From Skermanella aerolata KACC 11604 (GTDB taxonomy: Bacteria > Pseudomonadota > Alphaproteobacteria > Azospirillales > Azospirillaceae): 64,000 bases of DNA. Below, in pieces: positions 26,561 through 34,458 of this stretch (the first letter of the stretch is position 1; every line of letters starts with the position of its first letter). The stretch covers positions 186,001 to 250,000 of the forward strand of contig NZ_AVFK01000002.1 of the NCBI RefSeq assembly GCF_000936425.1. Direction: 5' to 3'. The translations under genes were made by a program, and so were the position numbers. The notes below the pieces were generated by a model, which did not search any database, was not told the DNA's origin, and saw only the letters and a program-made list of their open reading frames with translations.

Positions 26561-29500
26561 ATGCTGAGCAGCCTGTTCATCGACCGGCCCCGGCTGGCCT
26601 TCGTCATCTCCATCGTGATAACGCTGGCCGGCCTGATAGCCCTGACGCGGATTCCGGTCGCCCAGTTCCCCGACATCGTGCCGCCGCAGGTGCGGGTGAC
26701 GGCGTTCTTCCCCGGCGCTTCGGCCGATGTCGTGGAGAGCACCGTCGCCCAGCCGATCGAGTCCCAGGTCAACGGCGTCAGCGACATGCTGTACATGAAG
26801 TCGACCAGCGGCAACGACGGCAGCTACACGCTGACGGTCACCTTCGCGGTCGGGACCGATCCCGACATCAATACGGTCAACGTGCAGAACCGCGTCAAGC
26901 TGGCGGAAGCGAAGCTGCCGGAGGAAGTGACGCGGCAGGGGCTGGACGTCCGCAAGATGTCGTCGGCCCTGCTCCAGGTCATTTCGTTGTACTCGCCCAA
27001 CGGGACCTATGACGGGCTGTTCCTGAGCAACTACGTCACGATCAACCTGACCGATGCGCTGGCGCGGATACCCGGCGTCGGGCAGGCCTCGCAGTTCGGA
27101 GCACTCGACTACAGCATGCGGGTGTGGCTGGACCAGACGCGGCTGACCAATTTCGGGCTGACGTCCAAGGACGTTTCGGCCGCTATCGGCAGCCAGAACG
27201 TCCAGGCTCCGGTCGGGCGAATCGGAGCGGAGCCGATTTCCGAGGACCAGCAGTTCCAGCTGTCGCTCCAGACCAAGGGGCGGCTGACCAGCCCGGAGGA
27301 ATTCGGCGCGATCATCGTCCGCGCCAATCCCGACGGTTCGGTGGTGCGGGTGCGCGATGTCGGGCGGGTCGAGCTGGGGGCCAAGTCGTTCGACCAGTCG
27401 AGCCGGCTGAACGGCAAGCCGGCCGCCATGCTGGGAGTCTATCAGGCGCCGGGCGCCAATGCAGTCGCGGTGGCGGAGGGCGTCCGCGCCACGATGGAAA
27501 GGCTGGCGACGCGGTTCCCCGACGATATCGAATACGAGGTCGTCTACGACACGACCGTCTTCGTGTCATCGACCATCGAAGAGGTCATCCATACGCTGAT
27601 CGAGGCCTTCGTACTGGTGGTCGCCGTCGTCTTCCTTTTCCTGGGTCAGTGGCGGGCGACGCTGATCCCGACGATAGCGGTGCCGGTATCGCTGATCGGC
27701 ACCTTCGCCATCATGCTGGCGCTGGGGTTTTCCGCCAACACGATATCGCTGCTGGCCCTGGTGCTGGCGATCGGCATCGTCGTCGATGACGCTATCGTCG
27801 TGGTCGAGAACGTCGAGCGCGTGATGGAGGAGGACGGGCTTCCGCCGAAGGAAGCGACGCGGAAGGCGATGGGCCAAATCACCGGCCCGATCATCGCCAT
27901 CACGCTGGTCCTGCTGTCGGTGTTCGTGCCCGTAGCCTTCGTGCCGGGTATCACCGGGCAACTTTATCAGCAATTCGCGGTGGCGGTGTCGGTATCGATG
28001 GTGCTGTCCGCGATCAACGCGCTGACGCTCAGCCCGGCGCTCTGTTCGATCCTGCTGAAGCCCAGCCATGGGCGGAAAGGGATCATGGGGCGGGTGCTGA
28101 ACGTGATTGATCGGACCTGCGACGGCTATTCCTCCATCGTCAGGATGCTGGTCCGGCGGGCTCTGCTGGGCATCGTCTTCCTGGTGTTGGCAATGACGGG
28201 TGCCGGGTATCTGTTCACGGTGACGCCGTCCGGCTTCCTGCCGGAAGAGGATCAGGGCGCCTTCTTCATGGAGATGCAACTGCCGGAGGGTGCGTCGGTC
28301 AACCGGTCCCTGGCGGTGGCGGAGCGGGTCGAGCGGATCGTGGCGGAAGCGCCGGGTGTTGCGAACGTATCGACCGTGCTTGGCTACAGCTTCCTGAACG
28401 GGCTGAACCAGTCCAACGCAGGCTTCATGATCGTGTCGCTGAAGCCGTTCGAGGAGCGCGACGATCCTAGCCTGTCGGTCGCCTCGATCATCGGGCGCAT
28501 CCGGGGCGAGCTGGCGGCGATCAGCGCCGCCACGGTCATCCCGTTCAACCTGCCACCGATCATAGGTCTGGGCTCGAGCGGCGGGTTCGAGTACCAGCTC
28601 GAGGATTTGGCGGGCGGCAGCGCCGCCGATCTGGCGGCGACCATGCGCGGGCTGATCTTCCAGGCCAACCAGCAGCCGGAGTTGGGGGCCGTCTTCAGCA
28701 CCTTCGCCGCCAATACACCGCAGCTTTACGTCGAGGCCGCTCGGGAAAAGGCGCAGGCCCTGGGAGTCGCTGTCGGCGACATCTTCGCCGCGCTCCAGGC
28801 GTCGCTGGGAGGCAGCTACGTCAACGATTTCAACGCCTTCGGCCGGGTCTGGCAGGTCAACATCCAGGCGGAGGCCGCCGACCGCGCCAAGGTTACGGAC
28901 ATCTACCGCATCCATGTCCGGAACAGCGCCGGCGATATGGTGCCGCTGCGCTCGCTGGTTGAAGTCCGGCTGATCCTGGGGCCGCAATCGTTGATCCGCT
29001 ACAACAACCTGCGGAGCGTCACCATCAACGGGCAGGCCGCCCCTGGGCGAAGCTCCGGCGAGGCGCTGGCCGCGATGGAGCGGGTTTCGGCGACGGGACT
29101 GCCGGGTTCGTACACCTTCGAGTGGACTGGGACGGCGTTGCAGGAAAAGGCGGCGGCCGGGCAGACGACGGTGATCCTGGGGATCGCGGTGCTGTTCGCC
29201 TACCTGTTCCTGGTGGCCCTGTACGAGAGCTGGAACATCCCCATTCCCGTGCTGCTGTCGGTCAGCGTCGGACTGGTCGGTGCGATGGCGTCGCTGTGGC
29301 TCGCAGGGCTCAGCAACGACATCTTCGCCCAGATCGGCATCGTCGTCCTGATAGCGCTGGCCAGCAAGAATGCCATCCTGATCATCGAGTTCGCCAAGGA
29401 GCGGCGCGAGCATGGGGATTCCATCATCGACGCGGCGGTCGGCGGCGCCAGGGCGCGTATCCGTGCCGTGATGATGACCAGCTTCGCCTTCATCCTGGGC

Positions 29501-29722
29501 CTGCTGCCCCTGGTGATCGCGACCGGACCGGGAGCGGCCAGCCGGCGGGCGGTCGGCACGGCGGTGTTCGGCGGAATGATCGCGGCGGCGACGCTGGGGA
29601 TCTTCCTGATCCCGATGCTCTACGTGATCTTCCAGCGGATGCGGGAGCGGGTGGGTGGAAACAGATCGAAGGCGCCGGGGGTGGGCATGAATGCAACTCA
29701 GCAGCATTCCTCTGCCGAATAG
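26561..29722 (+). CDS. RND multidrug efflux transporter, HAE1/AcrB family
   Basis: The 1053-residue inner-membrane proton antiporter exports hydrophobic compounds through a tripartite channel. It begins [20 protein letters not shown], shows the [19 protein letters not shown] porter motif, the proton-relay acidic pair in [19 protein letters not shown], and [12 protein letters not shown] at the start of the second half, as in AcrB/MexB. Twelve membrane segments in two sets of six flank two large periplasmic loops. Length is normal for the family. It is co-transcribed with the adaptor; the partner porin must lie elsewhere. Confidence 0.95.
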   Translation: MLSSLFIDRPRLAFVISIVITLAGLIALTRIPVAQFPDIVPPQVRVTAFFPGASADVVESTVAQPIESQVNGVSDMLYMKSTSGNDGSYTLTVTFAVGTDPDINTVNVQNRVKLAEAKLPEEVTRQGLDVRKMSSALLQVISLYSPNGTYDGLFLSNYVTINLTDALARIPGVGQASQFGALDYSMRVWLDQTRLTNFGLTSKDVSAAIGSQNVQAPVGRIGAEPISEDQQFQLSLQTKGRLTSPEEFGAIIVRANPDGSVVRVRDVGRVELGAKSFDQSSRLNGKPAAMLGVYQAPGANAVAVAEGVRATMERLATRFPDDIEYEVVYDTTVFVSSTIEEVIHTLIEAFVLVVAVVFLFLGQWRATLIPTIAVPVSLIGTFAIMLALGFSANTISLLALVLAIGIVVDDAIVVVENVERVMEEDGLPPKEATRKAMGQITGPIIAITLVLLSVFVPVAFVPGITGQLYQQFAVAVSVSMVLSAINALTLSPALCSILLKPSHGRKGIMGRVLNVIDRTCDGYSSIVRMLVRRALLGIVFLVLAMTGAGYLFTVTPSGFLPEEDQGAFFMEMQLPEGASVNRSLAVAERVERIVAEAPGVANVSTVLGYSFLNGLNQSNAGFMIVSLKPFEERDDPSLSVASIIGRIRGELAAISAATVIPFNLPPIIGLGSSGGFEYQLEDLAGGSAADLAATMRGLIFQANQQPELGAVFSTFAANTPQLYVEAAREKAQALGVAVGDIFAALQASLGGSYVNDFNAFGRVWQVNIQAEAADRAKVTDIYRIHVRNSAGDMVPLRSLVEVRLILGPQSLIRYNNLRSVTINGQAAPGRSSGEALAAMERVSATGLPGSYTFEWTGTALQEKAAAGQTTVILGIAVLFAYLFLVALYESWNIPIPVLLSVSVGLVGAMASLWLAGLSNDIFAQIGIVVLIALASKNAILIIEFAKERREHGDSIIDAAVGGARARIRAVMMTSFAFILGLLPLVIATGPGAASRRAVGTAVFGGMIAAATLGIFLIPMLYVIFQRMRERVGGNRSKAPGVGMNATQQHSSAE

Positions 29723-29763
29723 TTCGCTAAATATTAAGTGAAAATGGTTCTAGAATTTGTAGA

Positions 29764-30261
29764 TTATTCTACTATATTAGTGGGCTTGCCTCTATATCTA
29801 CAGAAGGCATGCATGGTTAGGCAAAGCCACTCAAGATTTTCTGGGCGTTCTTTGAGAAGGCAGTACTCAAGGTCGTCCTGAATCGACTCATCCATATCTT
29901 GAGGGTCTATTTCTAAAATGCCATAAATGACAAAATACATAAACGTTACAAGGGCGATACGTTTTCCTGAATTCGGTACCTTGCCCTTGAATGTGAAGAA
30001 CTCTGATGCTGTATAATTGGCCAGTGTCCAGATGTATAAGGCAGCAATTTTGTGGTTGGCGAGCAGGTTATCACCCGTCCCCTGGATCTCGGCAAACTCG
30101 GTTCGCAGCTTCAGGTAGTCAGTGAGAGCTTTATCGATTGCAACGCTTTTACGCAGGAAAGAAACAGGAAATCCTAAACTCGAGAAGAGCGACTCTGTCT
30201 TTTTTCCAGCGTCGAGCAGCATGCCGCGACGTTTAAGGTCTACAAAAACTGATTCGCTCAT
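29764..30261 (-). CDS. Unknown AT-rich accessory gene, 165 residues
   Basis: I do not recognise a family. The product is mostly helical in appearance, with a hydrophobic stretch at about 102-118 (IALVTFMYFVIYGILEI) that could be a membrane segment or a buried helix, and an acidic C-terminal half (DPQDMDESIQDDLEY). Base use is much more AT-rich than all neighbours and rare AT-ending codons are frequent, a sign of recent acquisition. Its ATG shares one base with the TAA of the 62-residue gene upstream (TAATG), so the two are probably translated together. Role unknown. Confidence 0.6.
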   Translation of the reverse strand: MSESVFVDLKRRGMLLDAGKKTESLFSSLGFPVSFLRKSVAIDKALTDYLKLRTEFAEIQGTGDNLLANHKIAALYIWTLANYTASEFFTFKGKVPNSGKRIALVTFMYFVIYGILEIDPQDMDESIQDDLEYCLLKERPENLEWLCLTMHAFCRYRGKPTNIVE

Positions 30262-30449
30262 TATTCCAGGTCTTGATGACGCATGCGATTTATCATTTTT
30301 TCAGTCCTTGAGCGGATATGATCCTCTGCGGCGGTCATACGTTCCCTGATCTTGTCGTAATCGAGAGGCGAACTCGCATTGCTCATCCGGACATGTTCAA
30401 GACCTTCTGTGTCCGGCAGGGGGCGGTAATCTTTTCTGTATGTTTCCAT
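30261..30449 (-). CDS. Unknown AT-rich small gene, 62 residues
   Basis: This small charged protein has no membrane segment; its C-terminal half (DYDKIRERMTAAEDHIRSR) looks like an amphipathic or coiled-coil helix. It is coupled by a one-base overlap to the 165-residue gene and shares its low GC content. A small upstream partner of a larger protein fits several accessory layouts (toxin-antitoxin, regulator-effector), but no known antitoxin fold is evident. The ribosome binding site is weak (GGA). Confidence 0.5.
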   Translation of the reverse strand: METYRKDYRPLPDTEGLEHVRMSNASSPLDYDKIRERMTAAEDHIRSRTEKMINRMRHQDLE

Positions 30450-30461
30450 AGTTACACATCC

Positions 30462-30490
30462 AAAAAACCTACAATTTATGTAGCTTTTTT
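30462..30490 (-). terminator. A-tract/stem/T-tract hairpin between mlaC-like gene and AT-rich pair
   Basis: The sequence AAAAAACCTACA-ATTTA-TGTAGCTTTTTT forms a 5-bp GC-containing stem, one mismatch, then six A:T pairs. On the minus strand the hairpin is followed by a T run, as in a Rho-independent terminator for the gene ending at 30581. It sits only 13 bp upstream of the 62-residue gene, so it could also influence that gene's promoter. Confidence 0.5.
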
Positions 30491-30580
30491 ATATACGTTC
30501 TCTAATGGCGTCAATGCCGTATCGCCTCCGCCTTACGGCCGAGGCATGCGACCGATCACCTCTGGCAGGAGGTACCGAGG

Positions 30581-31186
30581 CTATCGCCCCGCTGCCACCC
30601 CATCCGCGTAGCTGTTCAACTCCTTCGTCAGCGCCGCGATGCCGCCGTTGCGGAGCGCGTTGGCGTAGTCGGAGCGTTGCACGGCAAGCTGACTGATGGT
30701 GCCGTCGAGCAGCACGTCGGCGATGCCCCATTTGCCGTCGCGCTGGCGGAGCACGTAGGTCAGCGTCACCGGCTTGTCGTTCGGGCGGATCAGGCGGGTT
30801 TCGACCAGGGTGGTGCCTCGGGGGCCGACGCGGTCGCCGACCGTCTCGAAGCTCTCGCCGCCGTAGCCGGTGAAGCGCTGGACGTACTGGGCGGCGCTGC
30901 GGCGGGCGAAGGCTTCCAGGAGCGACTTCTGCTGGTCGGGCGGTGCGCGGTCGTAGTCGGGGGATGCGGCGACCCGAAGCGAGGTTTCCAGGTCGTAGTT
31001 TTCCCGGACGACAGGTTCGAACTGTTGCAGGCGGGTGCGCGCGGGGACCTTCTGTTCAGCGGCTTTCATCAAAGCGATTATCCCCTGGTTGAGCGCATTG
31101 ACGCGGTCGGTGGCGGACTGTGCCGCCGCGAATGCCGGCAGGCTGAGCCACAGGATGGCGGCGACGAGGAGGCGGGTTGCTGGCAT
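30581..31186 (-). CDS. MlaC/Ttg2D-family phospholipid-binding periplasmic protein
   Basis: MlaC carries phospholipid between the outer-membrane MlaA complex and the MlaFEDB importer. The 201-residue protein has a signal peptide (about 1-22, ending AAAQS), then the family features: ENYDLETSLRVA, a QYVQRFTGYGG helix, VETRLIRPNDKPVTLTYVLR and WGIADVLLDGTISQLAVQRSD. The other mla genes are not nearby, so it is an isolated copy; hopanoid or other lipid carriers of the same fold are alternatives. AGGA lies upstream of the ATG. Confidence 0.85.
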   Translation of the reverse strand: MPATRLLVAAILWLSLPAFAAAQSATDRVNALNQGIIALMKAAEQKVPARTRLQQFEPVVRENYDLETSLRVAASPDYDRAPPDQQKSLLEAFARRSAAQYVQRFTGYGGESFETVGDRVGPRGTTLVETRLIRPNDKPVTLTYVLRQRDGKWGIADVLLDGTISQLAVQRSDYANALRNGGIAALTKELNSYADGVAAGR

Positions 31187-31398
31187 CTGGGGGTCCTGGT
31201 GCCGTTGATCGGGGCGCTATGGAAAGAAAGCGCGGATGGGGTGTTCGTAGTTCCAAGGGATATGGAAACGCCGGAACGTTCGGTCGGATAGCCCTGAATT
31301 GGCGCTTGCGCCGGGCGGGGGATGACGTTGGTATAGGGTGACTGGTGGTTTTCTGCGTCCATGTCTTCTGCAACTCAACATCGAAGTGAGTTTGTGAC
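31187..31398. promoter_or_regulatory. Divergent region between mlaC-like gene and transsulfuration operon
   Basis: This 212-bp non-coding region separates two divergent starts. No convincing operator was recognised and the ribosome binding site ahead of 31399 is weak (AAGTGAG). Small reading frames here are shadows without coding character. Confidence 0.3.
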
Positions 31399-32790
31399 AT
31401 GCCAGCTACTCAGATATCGACGGCGCCCCGGCCGGGGGTGCTCGGCCTGATCGGCGATACGCCTGTGGTTGAGATAACCCGCTTCGACACCGGACCGTGC
31501 CGGCTGTTCGTGAAGCTGGAAAGCCAGAACCCCGGCGGCTCGATCAAGGACCGCATCGCCCTGTCGATGATCGAGACGGCGGAGCGCGACGGCCGCCTGA
31601 AGCCGGGCGCCACGATCATCGAGGCGACGGCGGGCAACACGGGGCTGGGGTTGGCTCTGGTCGCGGCCCGCAAGGGCTATAAGCTGATCCTGGTGGTTCC
31701 GGACAAGATGGCTCGAGAGAAGGTCCTGAACCTGCGGGCGCTGGGGGCTGACGTGCGGATCACCCGCTCCGATGTCGGCAAGGGCCATCCCGAGTATTAC
31801 CAGGACCTGGCCCATGAAATCACCGCCGGCCTGGACAACGCTTTCTACGTCAACCAGTTCGGCAATGAGGCTAACCCGCTGTCCCACGAGACCACGACGG
31901 CGCCGGAGATCTGGCGGCAGATGGAGGGACAAGTCGATGCCGTTGTCTGCGGCGTCGGTTCGGGCGGGACGCTAACGGGGCTGGGACGCTTCTTCAAGCG
32001 CGTGTCGCCGGAAACTGAAATGGTGCTGGCCGATCCGGAAGGCTCGGTGCTGGCCCATTACGTCAAGACCGGAGAGCTTTTGGAGGCTGGTTCCTGGGCG
32101 GTCGAGGGCATCGGCGAGGACTTCATCCCGCCGGTCGCCGACATGTCACTTGTGACCTCGGCCTACACCATCCCCGACCGCGAAAGCTTCGAGACGGCGC
32201 GTGACCTGCTGGTGCTGGAAGGCATCCTGGCCGGATCGTCGTCCGGTACGCTGGTATCGGCGGCGCTGCGCTACTGCCGGGACCAGACGGTGCCGAAGCG
32301 GGTCATCACCTTCATCTGCGACAGCGGCAATAAGTACCTGTCCAAGATGTTCAACGACTTCTGGCTATTGGAGCAGGGCTTCACCGACCGGCCCCATTAC
32401 GGCGACGTCCGCGATCTGGTGACGCGCCGCTACGACAGGGGCGGCACGATCTCGGTCGGACCGGACGACACGCTGCGGACCGCCTATAGCCGCATGAGGG
32501 CAGCCGATATTTCACAATTGCCGGTGATCGAGGACGGCAAGCTGGTCGGGCTGGTGGACGAGAGCGACCTGCTCAGGGATATCTCGGGACATGGCGGGCC
32601 GAAGGCGTTCCAGCGGAATGTCCGTGACGCCATGACCGGCTCGCTCCAGACATTGGATGCGCGCTCGCCGATCGACGCGCTGTTCCCGATCTTCGCGGCG
32701 GACCGAGTCGCCATCATCACGGAGAACGACCGCTTCATCGGGCTGGTGACGCGGGTCGACATGATCAACCACTTCCGCCTGGGGCAATGA
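31399..32790 (+). CDS. Cystathionine beta-synthase with two regulatory CBS domains
   Basis: This PLP enzyme joins serine (or O-acetylserine) with homocysteine. The 463-residue protein has the cysteine synthase/CBS fold with PLP lysine Lys50 in NPGGSIKDRIAL, the ATAGNTGLGLAL loop and the phosphate-binding GVGSGGTLTG, followed by two C-terminal CBS domains (about 337-395 and 402-460: ISQLPVIEDGKLVGLVDES, IITENDRFIGLVTRVD). The tandem CBS module is absent from plain CysK and supports the cystathionine beta-synthase call; it may bind adenosyl ligands. Its stop overlaps the next gene (ATGA), which is the matching gamma-lyase type enzyme. Confidence 0.88.
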   Translation: MPATQISTAPRPGVLGLIGDTPVVEITRFDTGPCRLFVKLESQNPGGSIKDRIALSMIETAERDGRLKPGATIIEATAGNTGLGLALVAARKGYKLILVVPDKMAREKVLNLRALGADVRITRSDVGKGHPEYYQDLAHEITAGLDNAFYVNQFGNEANPLSHETTTAPEIWRQMEGQVDAVVCGVGSGGTLTGLGRFFKRVSPETEMVLADPEGSVLAHYVKTGELLEAGSWAVEGIGEDFIPPVADMSLVTSAYTIPDRESFETARDLLVLEGILAGSSSGTLVSAALRYCRDQTVPKRVITFICDSGNKYLSKMFNDFWLLEQGFTDRPHYGDVRDLVTRRYDRGGTISVGPDDTLRTAYSRMRAADISQLPVIEDGKLVGLVDESDLLRDISGHGGPKAFQRNVRDAMTGSLQTLDARSPIDALFPIFAADRVAIITENDRFIGLVTRVDMINHFRLGQ

Positions 32791-33971
32791 TGAACTCGAA
32801 TTCCGCGAACCGGCTGGCCTTCTCCACCCGCGTCATCCATGCCGGGCAGTCCCCCGATCCATCGACCGGGGCGGTCATGATGCCGATCTACGCCACCTCG
32901 ACCTTCGTCCAGGAAAGCCCCGGCGTCCACAAGGGGTACGAATACGCGCGCAGCCAGAACCCGACCCGTATGGCGTTCGAGCGCTGCATCGCCGATCTGG
33001 AAAGCGGGACGGCGGGCTTTGCCTTCGCCTCGGGGCTGGCCGGAATCTCGACGCTGCTGGAAACGCTGGATGCCGGCGCCCATGTGGTGGCGTCGGACGA
33101 TCTCTACGGCGGCAGCTTCCGGCTGTTCGAGCGGGTGCGGAAGCGCTCGGCCGGCCTGCGGATAGACTATGTCGATCTGGCTGACATGGATGCCTTGACC
33201 TCGGCGGTTAAGCCGGAGACGAAGCTGATCTGGATCGAGACTCCGACCAACCCGATGCTGAAGCTGAGCGACCTGGAAGCAATCGCCCGCTTCGCCAAGG
33301 AACGCGGCATCTGGACGGTCGCGGACAATACCTTCGCCAGCCCCTGGGTGCAGCGGCCGATCGAGTTGGGAATCGACGCGGTCGTCCACAGCACGACGAA
33401 GTACCTGAACGGCCACTCTGACATGGTCGGCGGAACGGTGGTGGTGGGAGAGAACACCGAGCTGCGCGACCAGATGAAGTTCCTCCAGAACGCCGTCGGA
33501 GCGATCAGCGGGCCGTTCGACAGCTTCCTGGCGCTGCGCGGGCTGAAGACGCTGGCGCTGAGGATGGAGCGCCACTGCGGCAACGCGCTGGAATTGGCGC
33601 GCTGGCTGGAAACCCGGCCGGAGGTCAAGCGGGTGATCTACCCAGGGTTGGAGAGCCATCCGCAGCACGCGTTGGCGCGGCGGCAGATGCACGGCTTCGG
33701 CGGTATCGTCACGGTCGAACTGAATGCCGGTCTGGCGGAAACCAAGCGGATGCTGGAGCGGACGCAGTTGTTCGCGCTAGCTGAGAGCTTAGGGGGTGTG
33801 GAGAGCCTGATCGAGCATCCTGCGATCATGACGCACGCGACCATTCCACCGGATCAGCGGCAAGCTCTGGGCATCAGCGACGGGCTGATCCGGTTGTCGG
33901 TCGGGGTGGAGGACGTGAAGGACCTGCGGGCGGACTTGGAAACCGCCCTGAAGGCGGTTTCCGCAGCCTGA
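32787..33971 (+). CDS. Cystathionine gamma-lyase / gamma-synthase family enzyme
   Basis: This PLP enzyme of the Cys/Met metabolism family has 394 residues. It shows FSTRVIHAGQSPDPSTGAV, YEYARSQNPTR, ASGLAGISTLL, the cofactor aspartate in TVADNTFASPW and the Schiff-base Lys205 in HSTTKYLNGHSDMVGG, with a C-terminal VESLIEHPAIMTHA. Paired by ATGA overlap with cystathionine beta-synthase, it most likely performs the second step of reverse transsulfuration, cystathionine to cysteine, rather than synthesis. Sequence alone does not fully exclude gamma-synthase activity. Confidence 0.9.
   Translation: MMNSNSANRLAFSTRVIHAGQSPDPSTGAVMMPIYATSTFVQESPGVHKGYEYARSQNPTRMAFERCIADLESGTAGFAFASGLAGISTLLETLDAGAHVVASDDLYGGSFRLFERVRKRSAGLRIDYVDLADMDALTSAVKPETKLIWIETPTNPMLKLSDLEAIARFAKERGIWTVADNTFASPWVQRPIELGIDAVVHSTTKYLNGHSDMVGGTVVVGENTELRDQMKFLQNAVGAISGPFDSFLALRGLKTLALRMERHCGNALELARWLETRPEVKRVIYPGLESHPQHALARRQMHGFGGIVTVELNAGLAETKRMLERTQLFALAESLGGVESLIEHPAIMTHATIPPDQRQALGISDGLIRLSVGVEDVKDLRADLETALKAVSAA
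33939..33961 (+). terminator. Hairpin overlapping the 3' end of the gamma-lyase gene
   Basis: GAAACCGCC-CTGAA-GGCGGTTTC is a perfect 9-bp stem with a 5-base loop lying in the last codons of the gene, ending about 10 bp before the stop. It lacks a long T run. It may terminate or stabilise the transsulfuration transcript against the convergent small gene. Confidence 0.35.
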
Positions 33972-33978
33972 TCCGGCT

Positions 33979-34164
33979 TTAGCTGTCGCCGGGCTTGCGC
34001 GGCTTCAGGTTGGGGGCGGCATCGGAGGCTGGCCCCTGCTTGCTGCCGGTGCCGCCCGATGTCGTGGTGTCCTTCTTGCCGCCCTCTCCGCCGCCTTGCG
34101 GAATTGTGCTGTCGCCCTTGAGGCGTTCCTGAGCCTTGGCGGCGGCCTGTGCTTCGTCTGTCAT
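33979..34164 (-). CDS. Small disordered hypothetical protein, 61 residues
   Basis: The product is low-complexity and hydrophilic: an N-terminal helix (DEAQAAAKAQERL) followed by Gly/Ser/Thr/Lys/Pro-rich sequence without hydrophobic core. AAGGAAG sits 7 bp before the ATG, which supports translation. Such short disordered proteins are common in this bacterial group and have no assigned role. It converges with the gamma-lyase gene 7 bp away. Confidence 0.55.
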   Translation of the reverse strand: MTDEAQAAAKAQERLKGDSTIPQGGGEGGKKDTTTSGGTGSKQGPASDAAPNLKPRKPGDS

Positions 34165-34235
34165 GTGTCGCTTCCTTGCATCTGGTTCGGATGGTCCTTT
34201 ACTCTCAACAGAAGCGCGCGCGATTCGTGCTTAAC

Positions 34236-34441
34236 AGGGTTGCATAAAAAACTTCATAAGCGTCATACCAAGACTTGATCTTGGTATCTCCCGGCGTAAA
34301 GACCTCAGTCTAGATTCAAAGTTGTTTGCAATGATCTGCACAGTATCGAGCTTATTGGTGAGTTTCTCCACAAAATTGAAGTTGGGAGATGTCAAGATCA
34401 AGTCTTGGTACGACGATCTGAAGCGTTTATTCAAACCTGAA
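34236..34441. mobile_element. MITE-like AT-rich element with imperfect terminal inverted repeats
   Basis: About 200 bp of low-GC sequence is bounded by two related inverted arms. The core TACCAAGACTTGATCTTG at 34266-34283 is an exact inverse of 34393-34410, and similarity continues outwards for some 30 bp and inwards to a shared CTCCC/GGGAG. The left arm is itself palindromic (ATACCAAGA-CTTGA-TCTTGGTAT, 34265-34287). No transposase is encoded, and no clear target duplication is visible. A 74-codon frame spans the element but looks incidental. Confidence 0.6.
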
Positions 34442-34458
34442 ACTCTGAGAACCACCGG

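Noticed and set aside
27566-29707. 713-codon minus-strand open frame opposite the RND transporter
   Set aside because: Low-complexity His/Arg/Gln/Asp-rich translation typical of antisense frames in GC-rich DNA; the plus strand is a clear AcrB-type protein.
34231-34455. 74-codon minus-strand frame
   Set aside because: It coincides with the inverted-repeat element end to end and has no ribosome binding site or family; better explained as part of the element.
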